Shown here: piece after piece, positions 53,579-62,763 of the stretch
Layout of the letters: every line of letters starts with the position of its first letter
Position numbering within the stretch: position 1 is the first letter of the stretch
DNA from: Nostoc sp. ATCC 53789
Lineage (GTDB): Bacteria; Cyanobacteriota; Cyanobacteriia; Cyanobacteriales; Nostocaceae
Direction: 5' to 3'
NCBI RefSeq assembly: GCF_009873495.1
Contig: NZ_CP046703.1
Span: 1,054,001 to 1,118,000, forward strand
Length of the DNA stretch: 64,000 nucleotides
Program-made: the position numbers and the translations under genes
Notes under the pieces: generated by a model
What the model saw: the letters and a program-made list of their open reading frames with translations, nothing else
The model's database searches: none
What the model was told of the DNA's origin: nothing

Positions 53579-54640
53579 CTAAACTCCTTTACCTATATTA
53601 CAAAAAGCAGCCCAATAAAAAGGTGATTCAAACGGTTTGGTTAAGGCATTTTCATGATTAGCAGCAAAGTATTTATTTAAATATTTTTTGCAACCCCAAC
53701 TTAGTGACGAGTTAATCAGCCAATCTTGAAAGCCTTGGACTGTGCTATCCCTTAACCAACGTTGTGCTGTATTTAAAGCTAATACAATATTATTTTGCTG
53801 CTGTAGTTCTTTGTAAAATTTAATCATCAATAAAGCTGTAGCTATAGCATCGACAGTCCAAAGGCTACTGACTACATTGGTGCTACCTGCTAACAAAAAC
53901 CCACTGGGTAAACCAATGTATTCATCACTTGTGCTTGTGAAGTCGGTCAAACCAGTTTCGCAAGCAGAGAGAGTGACTAGGCGACAGTTTTCTAGTTTGA
54001 AGTGAGTAATGATATCTGCTAAAGTCAGGTTTCCATCAGCTAACTGTAAACCAGAATCTTGGGGAGAAGCAGAGTTAAAGTATCCATGACAGAAGAAAAA
54101 AGCACAGTTAGCTTTCAGCAATTTTTCATTGAGTGTAACATTGTGAATATTTTCATTAATGCCGAGCAGAATTGCTGACTTGTTAGCTTGGTCTTGCTTC
54201 AAAATATGAGTATCAGCAAACTGTTTCTTGATGGTTCCAACGGCTCCTAAATCTTTTTCGTAGCCTTGATATAAATCTTCTGTGGGGTTTTGGATGGCAA
54301 ATAAAGATTGAAAGTCGGGACGTTGACGCAGTTGGATTTGTTGCAGAAGTTGACAACTGGGTGCATAGCCTACGCCGTTGGGGAATAAGTCAATTAGGTA
54401 TGATTTTTTGACAGGTAAAGCATGGAGAGGAAACAGGTGTAAGTAGCGATGAGGAATGAGGATTAATCTGTCGCATTGTTTGGATACTAGGTCTAGAATT
54501 TTCTCAATATGCAGAATTTCTGCTAACTTTTTCAGACGTTCTTCTAGCTGATTTTGCCATTGAATTTTATCTTGGTCTTCCGGGTTGTAGTAGTCATTTA
54601 GATATTCATTAGACTTATCCTTAATATAAATAGCATGAGA
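53579..54640 (-). pseudogene. CHAT protease domain, C-terminal fragment of a split TPR-CHAT gene
   Basis: The frame is open well beyond the first internal ATG at 54202, up to the edge of the IS5-family insertion near 54640. It reads NEYLNDYYNPEDQDKIQWQ and LILIPHRYLHLFPLHALPV upstream of that ATG. The catalytic pair of the caspase-like CHAT fold is present: FFCHGYF (His codon at 54085-54087) and LSACETGL (Cys codon at 53960-53962). SGFLLAGSTNVVSSLW and PFYWAAF complete the domain. It lacks its own start and the TPR half lies beyond the IS, so the gene is disrupted. A short version from 54202 would still hold both catalytic residues. Confidence 0.85.
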
Positions 54641-55740
54641 TAATAAAAAGTTGGAGTAGCAATTATGTGGAAAGAATATGACAAGTCCTTTGGCAAGAAT
54701 TGAATCGTATCCTCATGAAGCTAAACGCCTAATTGGAATTAGTTATGACCATTTTTTAGCATTGGTCGGCCTGGCAGAGCAAAGGCATATAGAAAAACAG
54801 GCAGAAATTGAAAAAAAGAAAATTCGGATTATCGCTCCTGGAGGCGGGCGTAAACCAGAAATGTCAGCCAAAGAAGGAATATGCTTATGTCTAGTTTACC
54901 TGAGACAAAAACCAATTTTTGAGATTTTAGGGTTGCTGTTTAACATTTCCAAAACTAAAGCCAATGATGCCTTCAATTATTGGGTAGATATTTTGCGAGA
55001 TATTTTACCAGCATCTCAAATAGAAGAAGTATCAACAGATAGTCAAAAATATCAAGAATTACAGCGAATGCTGTCTGAATACGAATTAATTGTCGATAGC
55101 ACTGAACAACCTACAGCAAGACCTGTAGACTATCAAGAGCAAAAACGATACTACTCTGGCAAGAAAAAAATGCACACTCTGAAAAATCAATTTATTGTTC
55201 TACCTGGAGGGGAAGATATTGTCGATGTCCGTGTCGGAATGTTAGGGAAAACAAGCGATATTAATTTATTTCGAGAAACCCGCCATAAATTTACTGACAC
55301 GCAACAGTTTCTCGGCGATAAAGCTTATATAGGAGATGATGCCATTACCACCCCTCATAAGAAACGAAAAAATACAGAAATCTCGGAATTACAAAAACAA
55401 GAGAATAAAGAACTTTCGTCACGCCGAATCGCTGTTGAACACATGATATGTCGGGTAAAAATATTTCGAGTAGCCAGTGATAGATTCCGTCTAGCTCGAC
55501 ATCGATATAATCAGGTAATTCTGGCTGTTTGTGGGCTGGTAAGATTAAGAATTAATCGGTTATTTTCTGTTACTCTTAGTACTTAATTTGCTATTTGTAA
55601 ATTCATTTATTCTGATTCTACGTTTTTGCTCTAATTCCATTTTTTTCTCTCTCAATGCCTTCAAACCCTTATTTCCTCGTACAGCCAGATGGCGATCGCT
55701 CCTTCCGTGCAAATCCTTGTAACTCTCTCCTGGTAAGCTT
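54641..55740 (+). mobile_element. IS5-family insertion splitting the TPR-CHAT gene (approximate limits)
   Basis: The TPR half ends near 55741 and the CHAT half begins near 54640, so the insertion is about 1.1 kb. Terminal inverted repeats could not be identified by eye. The 3' 150 bp (55590-55740) have no recognised gene. Confidence 0.6.
54678..55586 (+). CDS. IS5-family (DDE_4/HARBI1-like) transposase
   Basis: A 302-residue intact transposase. Residues about 50-110 (APGGGRKPEMSAKEGICLCL, IFEILGLLFNISKTKANDAF) form a helix-turn-helix region. The DDE domain has ELIVDSTEQPTARP, the GKKKMHTLKNQFIV segment, FLGDKAYIGDD and RIAVEHMICRVKIFR (Glu). It is oriented opposite to the gene it interrupts. 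Its frame is complete, so the insertion may be recent. Confidence 0.85.
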   Translation: MTSPLARIESYPHEAKRLIGISYDHFLALVGLAEQRHIEKQAEIEKKKIRIIAPGGGRKPEMSAKEGICLCLVYLRQKPIFEILGLLFNISKTKANDAFNYWVDILRDILPASQIEEVSTDSQKYQELQRMLSEYELIVDSTEQPTARPVDYQEQKRYYSGKKKMHTLKNQFIVLPGGEDIVDVRVGMLGKTSDINLFRETRHKFTDTQQFLGDKAYIGDDAITTPHKKRKNTEISELQKQENKELSSRRIAVEHMICRVKIFRVASDRFRLARHRYNQVILAVCGLVRLRINRLFSVTLST

Positions 55741-58053
55741 TCATGATTCGCGGATGAGTCTATTACTCCAATCGATTAAGGCATCTAAGTCTTGTTGACT
55801 AGAATGCCAGATGGCTGGCTTATTGTCGCTGGTGATGATAAAAGCGCGAAAACAATCATTAAAAATGTACCACTGGATGATTGCAGTTTCGTTGTCTAAA
55901 AGGTTTTGAATTTCTCCAAATTGGATATTGTGATTAACCAAAGTCAAATTTTCTGGACTTGTTGATGCTGCTTTGGTTAACAGTTCTACTAAATTTTGGG
56001 TTTTGCTACGTTCGATATATTCTATTGCTTCGGTGTCTCTTGCCAATGCTAGGCAAACTTCCACCATGCGTCTATAAAGTTTATTCCATTCTTCTGCTTG
56101 TTTACGCTTGGCTTCTTCACCGGAAATAATATCTCCGCGCAAACCTTCGACTGTAGCAATGGCAGAAACAAAGGTATTGTAAGCTGAGTCAAATAGTTTT
56201 TCCTCTTGGTATAACCTGCCGAGATTTAACAAAGTTGTTGCATTGTTTTTGGGAAAGGCGCTGCGGGTTCTAACTTCCAAAGCAGCAGAATAAGCCGCGA
56301 TCGCTAATTCAATATTCTCGGCTCGTTCTCCGAATATTCTCTCACTGTAAGCAGCCCCCAGATTATTTTGCGTGGTTGCCCAATTTTGGGGAAAGGCGCT
56401 GCGGGTATATACAGACAGTGCAGCAGAATAAGTCGCGATCGCTAATTCAATATTCTCGGCTCGTTCTCCTAATATTCTCTCACCGTAAGCAGCCCCCAGA
56501 TTATTTTGCGTGGTTGCCCAATCAACAGGAAAGGTGCTGCGGGTATATACAAACAGTGCTTGATTATAAGCAGCGATCGCCATTTCAATATTATCGGCTC
56601 GCCCTCCTAATATTCTGTTACGGTAAGCATTCCCCAGATTATTTTGCGTCATTGCCCAATTAACAGGAAAGGCGCTGCGGGTTCTAACAGACAGTGCTTG
56701 ATTATAAGCAGCGATTGCCATTTCAATATTATCGGCTCGCCCTCCTAATATTCTGTTACGGTAAGCATTCCCCAGATTATTTTGCGTACCTGCCCAATTA
56801 ACAGGAAAGGCGCTGCGGGTTCTAACAGACAGTGCTTGATTATAAGCAGCGATTGCTAATTCAATATTCTCGGCTCGTTCTCCTAATATTCTTTCACCGT
56901 AAGCAACCGCCAGATTATTTTGCGTTGTTGCCCAATCAACAGGAAAGGTGCTGCGGGTTCTAACAGACAGTGCTTGATTATAAGCAGCGATCGCTAATTC
57001 AATATTCTTGGCTCGTTCTCCTAATATTCTCTCACCGTAAGCAATCGCCAGATTATTTTGCGTCATTGCCCAATCAACAGGAAAAGCGCTGCGGGTACAC
57101 ACAGACAGTGCTTGGTTATAAGCAGCGATCGCTAATTCAATATTCTCGGCTCGTTCTCCAAATATTCTGTTACGGTAAGCAATCCCCAGATTATTTTGCG
57201 TCATTGCCCAATCAACAGGAAAAGCGCTGCGGGTATATACAGACAGTGCTTGATTATAAGCAGCGATCGCACTTTCAATATTCTCGGCTCGTTCTCCTAA
57301 TATTTTCTCACCGTAAGCAAGCCCCAGATTATTTTGCGTACCTGCCCAATTAACAGGAAAGGTGCTGCGGGTATATACAGACAATGCTTGATTATAAGCA
57401 GCGATCGCAAATTCAATATTATCGGCTCGTTCTCCGAATATTCTTTCACCGTAAGCATTCCCCAGATTATTTTGCGTCATTGCCCATTTTTCAGGAAAGG
57501 CGCTGCGGGTATATACAGTTAGGGCGATTTCGTAGCCAGCGATCGCAATTTCCATGTTGCTGGCTTTGCTACCCAAGGGGAACTGCTGAATCAGATTACT
57601 AAAATTACCAATCACTGCGGCGATGGATGTTGCTGCATCTGGTTCCGCTTCTGCTAGGGTATTTGTTGCCCAATGGCGCAATAATTCAGCAAAAATATCA
57701 TTAAGTTTATCGGTATTTGCTGCCAGCAATGGGTAAATTACTTGAGCATCACCGTTGCTGTCTGCTATTGCTAGCAGTATCTCTTGTAAAAATTGCCCGT
57801 AAGTCTCTATCTCTTCTTGGGTGATGAGGGGAGTTTCTGGGGTAGTGAGATATGTTGCTAAGTTTCTCAACCACTCGGCAGTATTTTCCTCTCCCTGCTG
57901 GGCAAAATGGTCTGCTGCTGCTACAATAACCTGCACAAAATCAGCATCTAGCAATTCTGTATTCGCTGCTAATATCTCTGGTTCTTCCCCGCTAGGGCAA
58001 TCTAGCAGGTTTTGAATTAGCTGATTATAAGCGTGTAAACGCTGTTCGTTCAT
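55741..58053 (-). pseudogene. TPR half of a split TPR-CHAT protein
   Basis: About 770 residues from the ATG at 58053. NEQRLHAYNQLIQNLLDCPSG is the usual start of cyanobacterial TPR-CHAT proteins, so an upstream codon at 58128 is rejected. After a helical N-terminal 190 residues come ten 46-residue TPR-like repeats (consensus NIELAIAAYNQALSVYTRSA..P.WA.TQNNLG.AY). A linker follows (NTFVSAIATVEGLRGDIISG, YRRMVEVCLALARDTEAIEY), then the start of the CHAT region (ENLTLVNHNIQFGEIQNLLD, AIIQWYIFNDCFRAFIIT). It stops at RLIRES, where the IS5-family insertion begins. The TPRs would sense a partner and the CHAT domain would cleave proteins. Confidence 0.85.
56270..57560 (-). repeat. 138-bp tandem repeats encoding the TPR array
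   Basis: About nine and a half units of 138 bp. Two neighbouring units (about 56600-56880) are almost identical to each other, including the unusual NRILGGRADN text. This points to recent unit duplication or gene conversion. Confidence 0.85.
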
Positions 58054-58128
58054 GAGCAGGTGTGAGTTAGACGCATCTTGATGAAGCTTCAACAGTATTA
58101 TCCTCAATTTCGGAAAAATTAGACACAA

Positions 58129-58595
58129 AGTTGACAGTCGCTACAATTTTCTGAATCGAGATTTTGTCATTTTTAATGTAATTGCGATAGCTACAAATAC
58201 AACTTGTATCCTTAAAGGATGTTTTAAAAGTCCTCTTGTTGGTAGTAAAAGGTTTTAGATCCCCCTAAATCCTCCTTAAAAAGGGGGACTTTGATTCCGG
58301 TTCCCCCCTTTTTAAGCTACCGTGTATACACAAGTCGGGTTGAGAATCAAATAGAGGGAAAAGAACGGAAAATTATTTTTAAAATCCTTGATTTTTCGTT
58401 AATTCTATATCAATAAGCTGACACTATTGATAATCAGCTTGATAAACTCAAAACCTTGCCTACTAAGGCTTGCATCTTGCCAGGCAAGGATTTTAGGACT
58501 TGTGTATACACCGTAGCCTTTTTAAGGGGGGTTAGGGGGGATCAACAAGTGCCTAAAATCACAGCTAATTACTTTTCAAACAACCTATTAGGCGA
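58129..58595. other. Repeat-rich spacer upstream of the TPR-CHAT gene
   Basis: The promoter of the TPR-CHAT operon should be here, but the region is mostly C-run/TTAA/G-run palindromes and the 200-bp MITE (58317-58516). No gene is visible. Confidence 0.6.
58307..58526. mobile_element. 200-bp MITE, copy 2, inverted relative to copy 1
   Basis: The element proper spans 58317-58516; CCTTTTTAAG is duplicated at 58307-58316 and 58517-58526. Read on the minus strand, it appears identical to copy 1 over all 200 bp. Its termini match the IS4-family element at 62764 with one base difference (CTACGGTGTA[T/C]ACACAAGTC). Confidence 0.9.
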
Positions 58596-58840
58596 TCGCA
58601 TTTGTTGATTCGGCGTTCGCATTTGTTGATATAGCGTTCGCATTTGTTGATATGGCGTTCGCATTTGTTGATATAGCGTTCGCATTTGCTGATTTGGAGT
58701 TCGCATTTGCTGATTTGGCGTTCGCATTTGCTGATTTGGAGTTCGCATTTGCTGATTTGGCGTTCGCATTTGCTGATTTGGCGTTCGCATTTGCTGATTT
58801 GGAGTTCGCATTTGCTGATTTGGCGTTCGCATTTGCTGAT
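58596..58840. repeat. 21-bp tandem repeat, about 11.5 units
   Basis: Units of the form TTCGCATTTG[C/T]TGATxxxGxG, three heptamers long. The first four units carry TTGATATAG-type variants and the rest TGCTGATTTGG. Because 21 is divisible by three, several frames stay open on both strands, but the resulting repeats (AFAFADL; QMRTPNQ) look like by-products. It lies about 170 bp before the small gene at 59009. Confidence 0.85.
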
Positions 58841-59008
58841 TGCACTTATTCTCAAACAACAAATCGATATGAAAATGAGTAAAAATACAGACAAACTCGT
58901 AATTATTTCATTAAAAGTTCAACGAAATAAATCCACAAAACTACCCATCTCAGGCAAAAGGATACTCAACTATGTTGAAAAAGTAATTCTTAAAAAAAAG
59001 GATATCTC

Positions 59009-59446
59009 ATGTCTTTAAGAACTCGTGGTTCTGCTGCTGTTGACAAAGCCCAACTTCGTCTCGCCTTGCTTAAATCCATTGATGAAAATCTGGATTTAGG
59101 ACATGGATTAACCATTGAAGCCTACAACCACCTGGTTAATACTACCCGTGCGACGGTAGAAGCTCATAACACGCTTGTGTCCAATCTTGAAGAATCGCGT
59201 AAGACAGTAACCCAGATGGATAAAGCCCTCTCCGAAATGTCTGAACGAATGCTAAGTGGAGTTGCAACTATCTACGGCAGAAACAGTATAGAGTATTCCA
59301 AAGCTGGCGGCTCTAATGGAAAAAGAAATAAAAAATCTAGTTCAAAAGTTGCTCCACTTGTAGCGGTTCTTGCTACTCAACCGGCTCAAGCTGCAATTGC
59401 GAATGCTTCAACTAACGGTAAAAGCACAACTCCTTTGCTGCAATAA
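59009..59446 (+). CDS. Conserved cyanobacterial protein of unknown function
   Basis: A 145-residue protein. The N-terminal 90 residues are helical (DKAQLRLALLKSIDENLDLG, TIEAYNHLVNTTRATVEAHN, LVSNLEESRKTVTQMDKALS) and could form a coiled coil. Then come RMLSGVATIYGRNSIEYSKAG and a basic, Ser/Ala-rich tail (NGKRNKKSSSK). I recall relatives in Nostoc genomes but no function. There is no signal peptide. A hairpin at 59502-59535 follows it. Confidence 0.6.
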   Translation: MSLRTRGSAAVDKAQLRLALLKSIDENLDLGHGLTIEAYNHLVNTTRATVEAHNTLVSNLEESRKTVTQMDKALSEMSERMLSGVATIYGRNSIEYSKAGGSNGKRNKKSSSKVAPLVAVLATQPAQAAIANASTNGKSTTPLLQ

Positions 59447-59501
59447 TCCGCTTGATTGCATAAATCTAGTGCTGTGTCAAGCTTAAAATTGTGCATTAAA
59501 T

Positions 59502-59535
59502 GTAGGTTGGCTTTCGTTACATCAATCCAACCTAC
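59502..59535. repeat. GTAGGTTGG/CCAACCTAC inverted repeat
   Basis: Nine-base arms (59502-59510 and 59527-59535) form a hairpin between the small gene and ileS. It is a common dispersed repeat and could also end transcription of the upstream gene. Confidence 0.6.
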
Positions 59536-59738
59536 GTTTAATCCATCTGAATTTTAAAGTGGCGATGTCTACGCCTACGCTCTTGTGGAAAAGTCCTATC
59601 TTTATATTTGCAACTTTATTAACGAAAATTCAAGGTAGGGAGAGGTCTATCAAACTCGCGTTCAAAAAGCGAATTTTGGTTTTCCTGGCATCTCCTATAA
59701 TTAATAAAACCTGCACACCTAATTCTAGGCATGAGACT

Positions 59739-62615
59739 GTGACCGAATCAGGAAGTTACAAAGATACTGTAAACCTACCCAAGACTAGCTTTGATATGCG
59801 GGCAAACGCCATCAAGCGCGAGCCTGAAATCCAAAAATTTTGGGAAGAAAATAAAATTTACGATCGCCTCTTTGAAAATAACCCCGGCGAATTATTTATA
59901 CTGCACGATGGGCCTCCCTACGCTAATGGCTCACTCCATATTGGTCATGCCTTAAATAAAATTCTCAAAGATATTATTAATCGCTACCAAATGTTACGAG
60001 GGCGTAAAGTTCGCTACGTTCCTGGTTGGGATTGTCACGGTTTGCCAATTGAGTTGAAAGTTTTGCAGAATATGAAGTCAGCAGAACGGCAGAACTTAAC
60101 ATCTTTACAACTACGGCAAAAAGCGAAAGAATTTGCCCTAGCTACGGTAGATAACCAGCGCCAAAATTTTAAACGCTACGGTATTTGGGGTGATTGGGAC
60201 AACCCTTATTTAACTCTGAAGCCGGAATATGAAGCGGCTCAAATTGGCGTGTTTGGTCAGATGTTCTTGAAAGGATACATCTATCGCGGTTTAAAGCCGG
60301 TTCACTGGAGTCCGAGTTCTAAAACCGCTTTGGCTGAAGCTGAGTTGGAATATCCTGAAGGTCACGTTTCCCGCAGTATCTATGCAGCTTTTGCAATCAC
60401 AAGTTTGTCCGAAGCTGTAAAACCACTGTTGGCGGAATATCAGTCAGATTTGGGTGTGGCTGTTTGGACAACTACACCTTGGACAATTCCGGGGAATTTG
60501 GCGGTCGCGGTGAATGCAGATTTGAACTATGCAGTGGTGGAAGTTTCCCATCCAGAGGCGCAGAGTAATTTTAAATACCTCATTGTTGCTGCTGATTTAG
60601 TCGAACGTTTATCTTCAACGTTGGGAGTTGAGTTAACTGTAAAAGCCACGTTCAAGGGAAATGATTTAGAACATACTACTTACCGTCATCCCCTATTTGA
60701 CCGCGAAAGTCCGATTGTAGTGGGTGGTGATTACATCACAACTGAGTCGGGTACTGGGTTAGTACATACCGCACCCGGTCATGGTCAAGAAGATTACATT
60801 GTTGGTCAGCGTTACGGTTTACCCATCCTTGCACCAGTGGATGACAACGGCAATTTTACCGAAGAAGCGGGACAATTTGCGGGGTTAAATGTGCTGGGTG
60901 ATGGTAATCAGGCGGTGATTGATGCACTGGCTGCGGCTGGTTCTTTGCTGAAGGAAGAACCATATCCCCACAAATATCCTTATGATTGGCGGACAAAGAA
61001 ACCGACGATTTTCCGCGCTACTGAACAATGGTTTGCTTCCGTAGAAGGATTTAGAGAAGAAGCACTAAAAGCGATCGCAACGGTAAAATGGATTCCAGCC
61101 CAAGGTGAAAATCGCATCACGCCAATGGTGGCGGAACGTTCCGATTGGTGTATCTCTCGTCAACGCGCTTGGGGTGTACCCATTCCCGTTTTCTACGATG
61201 AAGCCACCGGAGAAGTACTGCTGAATGAGGAAATTATCAACCACGCTCAAGCAATTATCGCCGAAAAAGGTTCTGATGCTTGGTGGGAATTATCCGTTGA
61301 GGAATTATTACCAGAATCCTATCGTAATAATGGTAAGTCTTACCGCAGAGGTACAGACACAATGGATGTATGGTTTGATTCTGGCTCATCTTGGGCAGCT
61401 GTCGTCCAACAGCGTCCAGAGTTACGCTACCCGGCTGATATATATTTGGAAGGTTCCGACCAGCATCGCGGTTGGTTTCAGTCAAGCTTGCTCACCAGTG
61501 TAGCAGTGAATGACATTGCACCTTACAAAACTGTGCTAACTCACGGCTTTGCTTTAGACGAACAAGGCCGGAAGATGAGTAAGTCAGAAGGAAATGTGGT
61601 TGACCCAAATACAATCATTGAAGGCGGGAAAAATCAAAAAGTAGAACCAGCTTACGGTGCAGATGTCTTGAGATTGTGGGTATCATCGGTTGACTATTCT
61701 GGCGATGTCCGCATTGGGAAAAACATCATCAAGCAGATGAATGATGTCAGAGGCAAAATTCGCAATACAGCGCGGTTTTTGCTGGGTAGCTTGGATGATT
61801 TTGACCCAGAAAAAGATACAGTTCCCTTTGAGGAATTGCCAGAACTTGACCGTTATATGCTGCACCGCATCACCGAGGTATTTGAGGAAGTAACGGAAGC
61901 CTTTGATAGTTTCCAGTTCTTCCGCTTTTTCCAAACTGTGCAGAATTTCTGCGTGGTGGATTTATCCAACTTTTATTTGGATGTTGCCAAAGATAGGCTG
62001 TACATCAGTGCAAAGGATGCTTTCCGCCGTCGCAGTTGTCAAACGGTGCTGAAAATAGCTTTAGATAATTTAGCACGAGCGATCGCACCAGTGTTATGCC
62101 ACACCGCCGAAGATATCTGGCAATATCTCCCCTACAAAACACCTTACAAATCAGTGTTTGAAGCTGGTTGGGTGCAGGTTGAAGAAAAATGGCGTAATCC
62201 AGAATTGGCAGAATTTTGGGAGACACTACGACAACTCCGCACCGATGTTAATAAGGTGTTAGAACAAGCCAGGATAGAAAAACTCATTGGTTCTTCCCTG
62301 GAAGCGAAAGCTTTGATTCATATCCCTCATAAACAGTTAGGCGATGCTATCAAAGCCTTTAACCCGGTTAAGGGTAACGGTATTGATGAACTGCGGTATC
62401 TATTGCTGACTTCCCAAGTGGAATTATTAGATTCTGCTGAGGGTTTGCAAGGATTAAAATATACGGCGCAGACAGAAGACTGGGGAATTGGTGTAGTAAA
62501 CGCAGAAGGGCAAAAGTGCGATCGCTGTTGGAACTACTCCACCCATGTGGGAGAATCAGCAGAACACCCCTTAATTTGCGAACGGTGTGTTGCAGCCTTA
62601 GCCGGAAAGTTCTAG
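59739..62615 (+). CDS. ileS: Isoleucyl-tRNA synthetase
   Basis: About 958 residues of a class I aminoacyl-tRNA synthetase. The start is placed at the GTG of 59739, where TESGSYKDTVNLPKTSFDMR begins; an upstream TTG/ATG extension to 59559 would add 60 residues unlike any IleS. HIGH is at residues about 67-70 (NGSLHIGHALNK), the editing domain has TTPWTIPGNLAVAV and TGLVHTAPGHGQEDY, and KMSKS is near 612 (GRKMSKSEGNVVDP). A C-terminal zinc finger, CDRCWNYS..CERC, is complete. It charges tRNA-Ile in the cytoplasm. It is an essential housekeeping gene and marks normal chromosome here. Confidence 0.97.
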   Translation: MTESGSYKDTVNLPKTSFDMRANAIKREPEIQKFWEENKIYDRLFENNPGELFILHDGPPYANGSLHIGHALNKILKDIINRYQMLRGRKVRYVPGWDCHGLPIELKVLQNMKSAERQNLTSLQLRQKAKEFALATVDNQRQNFKRYGIWGDWDNPYLTLKPEYEAAQIGVFGQMFLKGYIYRGLKPVHWSPSSKTALAEAELEYPEGHVSRSIYAAFAITSLSEAVKPLLAEYQSDLGVAVWTTTPWTIPGNLAVAVNADLNYAVVEVSHPEAQSNFKYLIVAADLVERLSSTLGVELTVKATFKGNDLEHTTYRHPLFDRESPIVVGGDYITTESGTGLVHTAPGHGQEDYIVGQRYGLPILAPVDDNGNFTEEAGQFAGLNVLGDGNQAVIDALAAAGSLLKEEPYPHKYPYDWRTKKPTIFRATEQWFASVEGFREEALKAIATVKWIPAQGENRITPMVAERSDWCISRQRAWGVPIPVFYDEATGEVLLNEEIINHAQAIIAEKGSDAWWELSVEELLPESYRNNGKSYRRGTDTMDVWFDSGSSWAAVVQQRPELRYPADIYLEGSDQHRGWFQSSLLTSVAVNDIAPYKTVLTHGFALDEQGRKMSKSEGNVVDPNTIIEGGKNQKVEPAYGADVLRLWVSSVDYSGDVRIGKNIIKQMNDVRGKIRNTARFLLGSLDDFDPEKDTVPFEELPELDRYMLHRITEVFEEVTEAFDSFQFFRFFQTVQNFCVVDLSNFYLDVAKDRLYISAKDAFRRRSCQTVLKIALDNLARAIAPVLCHTAEDIWQYLPYKTPYKSVFEAGWVQVEEKWRNPELAEFWETLRQLRTDVNKVLEQARIEKLIGSSLEAKALIHIPHKQLGDAIKAFNPVKGNGIDELRYLLLTSQVELLDSAEGLQGLKYTAQTEDWGIGVVNAEGQKCDRCWNYSTHVGESAEHPLICERCVAALAGKF

Positions 62616-62689
62616 TAAATATACCTGAGTTCAACGAACCTCTCTCTACCTTGAAATAAAGTTCAAGCCTTTCCCTCTCCAACTCAGAG

Positions 62690-62709
62690 CTACGGTGTAC
62701 ACACAAGTC
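62690..62709. repeat. Solo IS4/MITE-type terminal repeat
   Basis: CTACGGTGTACACACAAGTC is identical to the left end of the IS4-family element 74 bp downstream and in the same orientation. No matching right end is seen nearby. It may be a remnant of an earlier insertion. Confidence 0.7.
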
Positions 62710-62763
62710 TGGAGTAGTTTACGAATCTGGTTTTTACCCCACCCTAATCCTCCCCTTGTAAAG

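Noticed and set aside
55655..55800. Plus-strand frame beginning MPSNPYFLVQPDGDRSF
   Set aside because: It continues into antisense of the TPR half of the CHAT gene and resembles no family I know. It is probably non-coding DNA of the IS5-family element.
58596..58840. Possible CRISPR array or repetitive protein (several frames open on both strands)
   Set aside because: The 21-bp units are contiguous without spacers, and the open frames follow from the unit length being a multiple of three. No ribosome-binding site or cas genes are near.
59559..59738. N-terminal extension of IleS
   Set aside because: The 60 extra residues have no resemblance to IleS, and the family's usual start text begins at the GTG of 59739.
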